Part shown: positions 5,416 through 5,549 of the stretch, in pieces | Numbering within the stretch: the stretch's first letter is position 1 | Layout of the letters: each line of letters begins with the position of its first letter | Source: Anaerolineaceae bacterium | Lineage (GTDB): Bacteria > Chloroflexota > Anaerolineae > Anaerolineales > Anaerolineaceae | Assembly: GCA_003158355.1 (NCBI GenBank) | Contig: PMIV01000257.1 | Coordinates: forward strand, 1 to 5,549 | Reading direction: 5' to 3' | DNA: 5,549 nucleotides | The notes under the pieces: model-generated | The model's input: only the letters and a program-made list of their open reading frames with translations | Told to the model about the DNA's origin: nothing | Database searches by the model: none | Made by a program: the position numbers and the translations under genes

Positions 5416-5549
5416 ATGATGCTTCGTCCTCGTTGGCAAAAAGTTTTATCGGACTTGTGGAAAAACAAGACCCGTTCTATATTGATCATCGCATCCATTG
5501 CCGTTGGACTTTTGGCCTTTGGCGTGATCACCAACCTCTTTTCCTGGCT
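5416..5549 (+). CDS. FtsX/MacB-like ABC permease, N-terminal part only (cut by window edge)
   Basis: The frame starts at ATG 5416 (or the adjacent ATG 5419), 12 nt after ATPase 2, and stays open for 44 full codons to the end of the window. It begins MMLRPRWQKVLSDLW, followed by a basic stretch KNKTRS and a hydrophobic helix at about residues 22-38. This is the characteristic start of MacB/FtsX-type permeases: a short cytoplasmic N-terminus and then the first transmembrane helix. The 'PRW.KVL.DLW.NKTR' pattern is one I associate with Chloroflexota permeases. The ribosome site is weak (AAGTGAAAG). The rest, including the extracytoplasmic domain and the other helices, lies beyond the window. It is the expected membrane partner of the two ATPases. 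Confidence 0.85.
   Translation, partial: MMLRPRWQKVLSDLWKNKTRSILIIASIAVGLLAFGVITNLFSW

Noticed and set aside
4265..5439. Several minus-strand open frames opposite the ABC genes
   Set aside because: They lie antisense to clear ABC ATPases, have no recognisable domains, and are explained by shadow coding.

Overview
The window looks like a chromosomal segment of a Gram-negative-type or monoderm bacterium, most likely a member of the Chloroflexota (class Anaerolineae). This is inferred from gene style, not from a marker gene. The clues are a lipoprotein with a long Thr/Pro-rich linker ahead of a beta-rich C-terminal domain, two tandem MacB/LolD-type ATPases leading into an FtsX-like permease with an 'LRPRW...DLW.NKTRS' N-terminus, and a PF04008 adenosine-specific kinase. 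Coding sequence is of roughly balanced base composition, and the gaps are AT-rich. No rRNA, tRNA, CRISPR array or insertion-sequence transposase is visible.

Layout. Positions 1-342 hold no gene but contain a possible REP/MITE-like palindromic element (about 112-274). A minus-strand gene (343-972, TTG start) encodes a six-helix HXXEE membrane protein. It diverges from a plus-strand pair, the adenosine-specific kinase (1150-1638) and the lipoprotein (1679-2650), which ends at a strong intrinsic terminator (2683-2713). The 177-bp divergent gap holds a 14-of-16 inverted repeat built on TGTACA. Next comes a stand-alone YjbQ/UPF0047 protein (2758-3177). It is convergent with a TetR-family repressor gene (3192-3827, minus).

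The right third is a regulated transporter locus. The tetR gene diverges from ABC ATPase 1 (3985-4683), ABC ATPase 2 (4693-5403) and an FtsX/MacB-like permease that runs off the window edge (5416 onward). In the tetR/ABC gap there is a near-consensus promoter (TTGACA, 17 bp, TATAAA) facing the ABC genes. Directly after its -10 box lies a perfect 7-bp inverted repeat (ACAATGT, 10 bp, ACATTGT). This is the expected layout for a TetR repressor that shuts off an exporter operon until a ligand binds, and it may also control itself.

I see no clearly undescribed system. The best leads are the TetR-operator-exporter circuit, the asymmetry between the two ATPases (the second has Ser where the signature helix normally has Arg), and the non-coding repeat structures.
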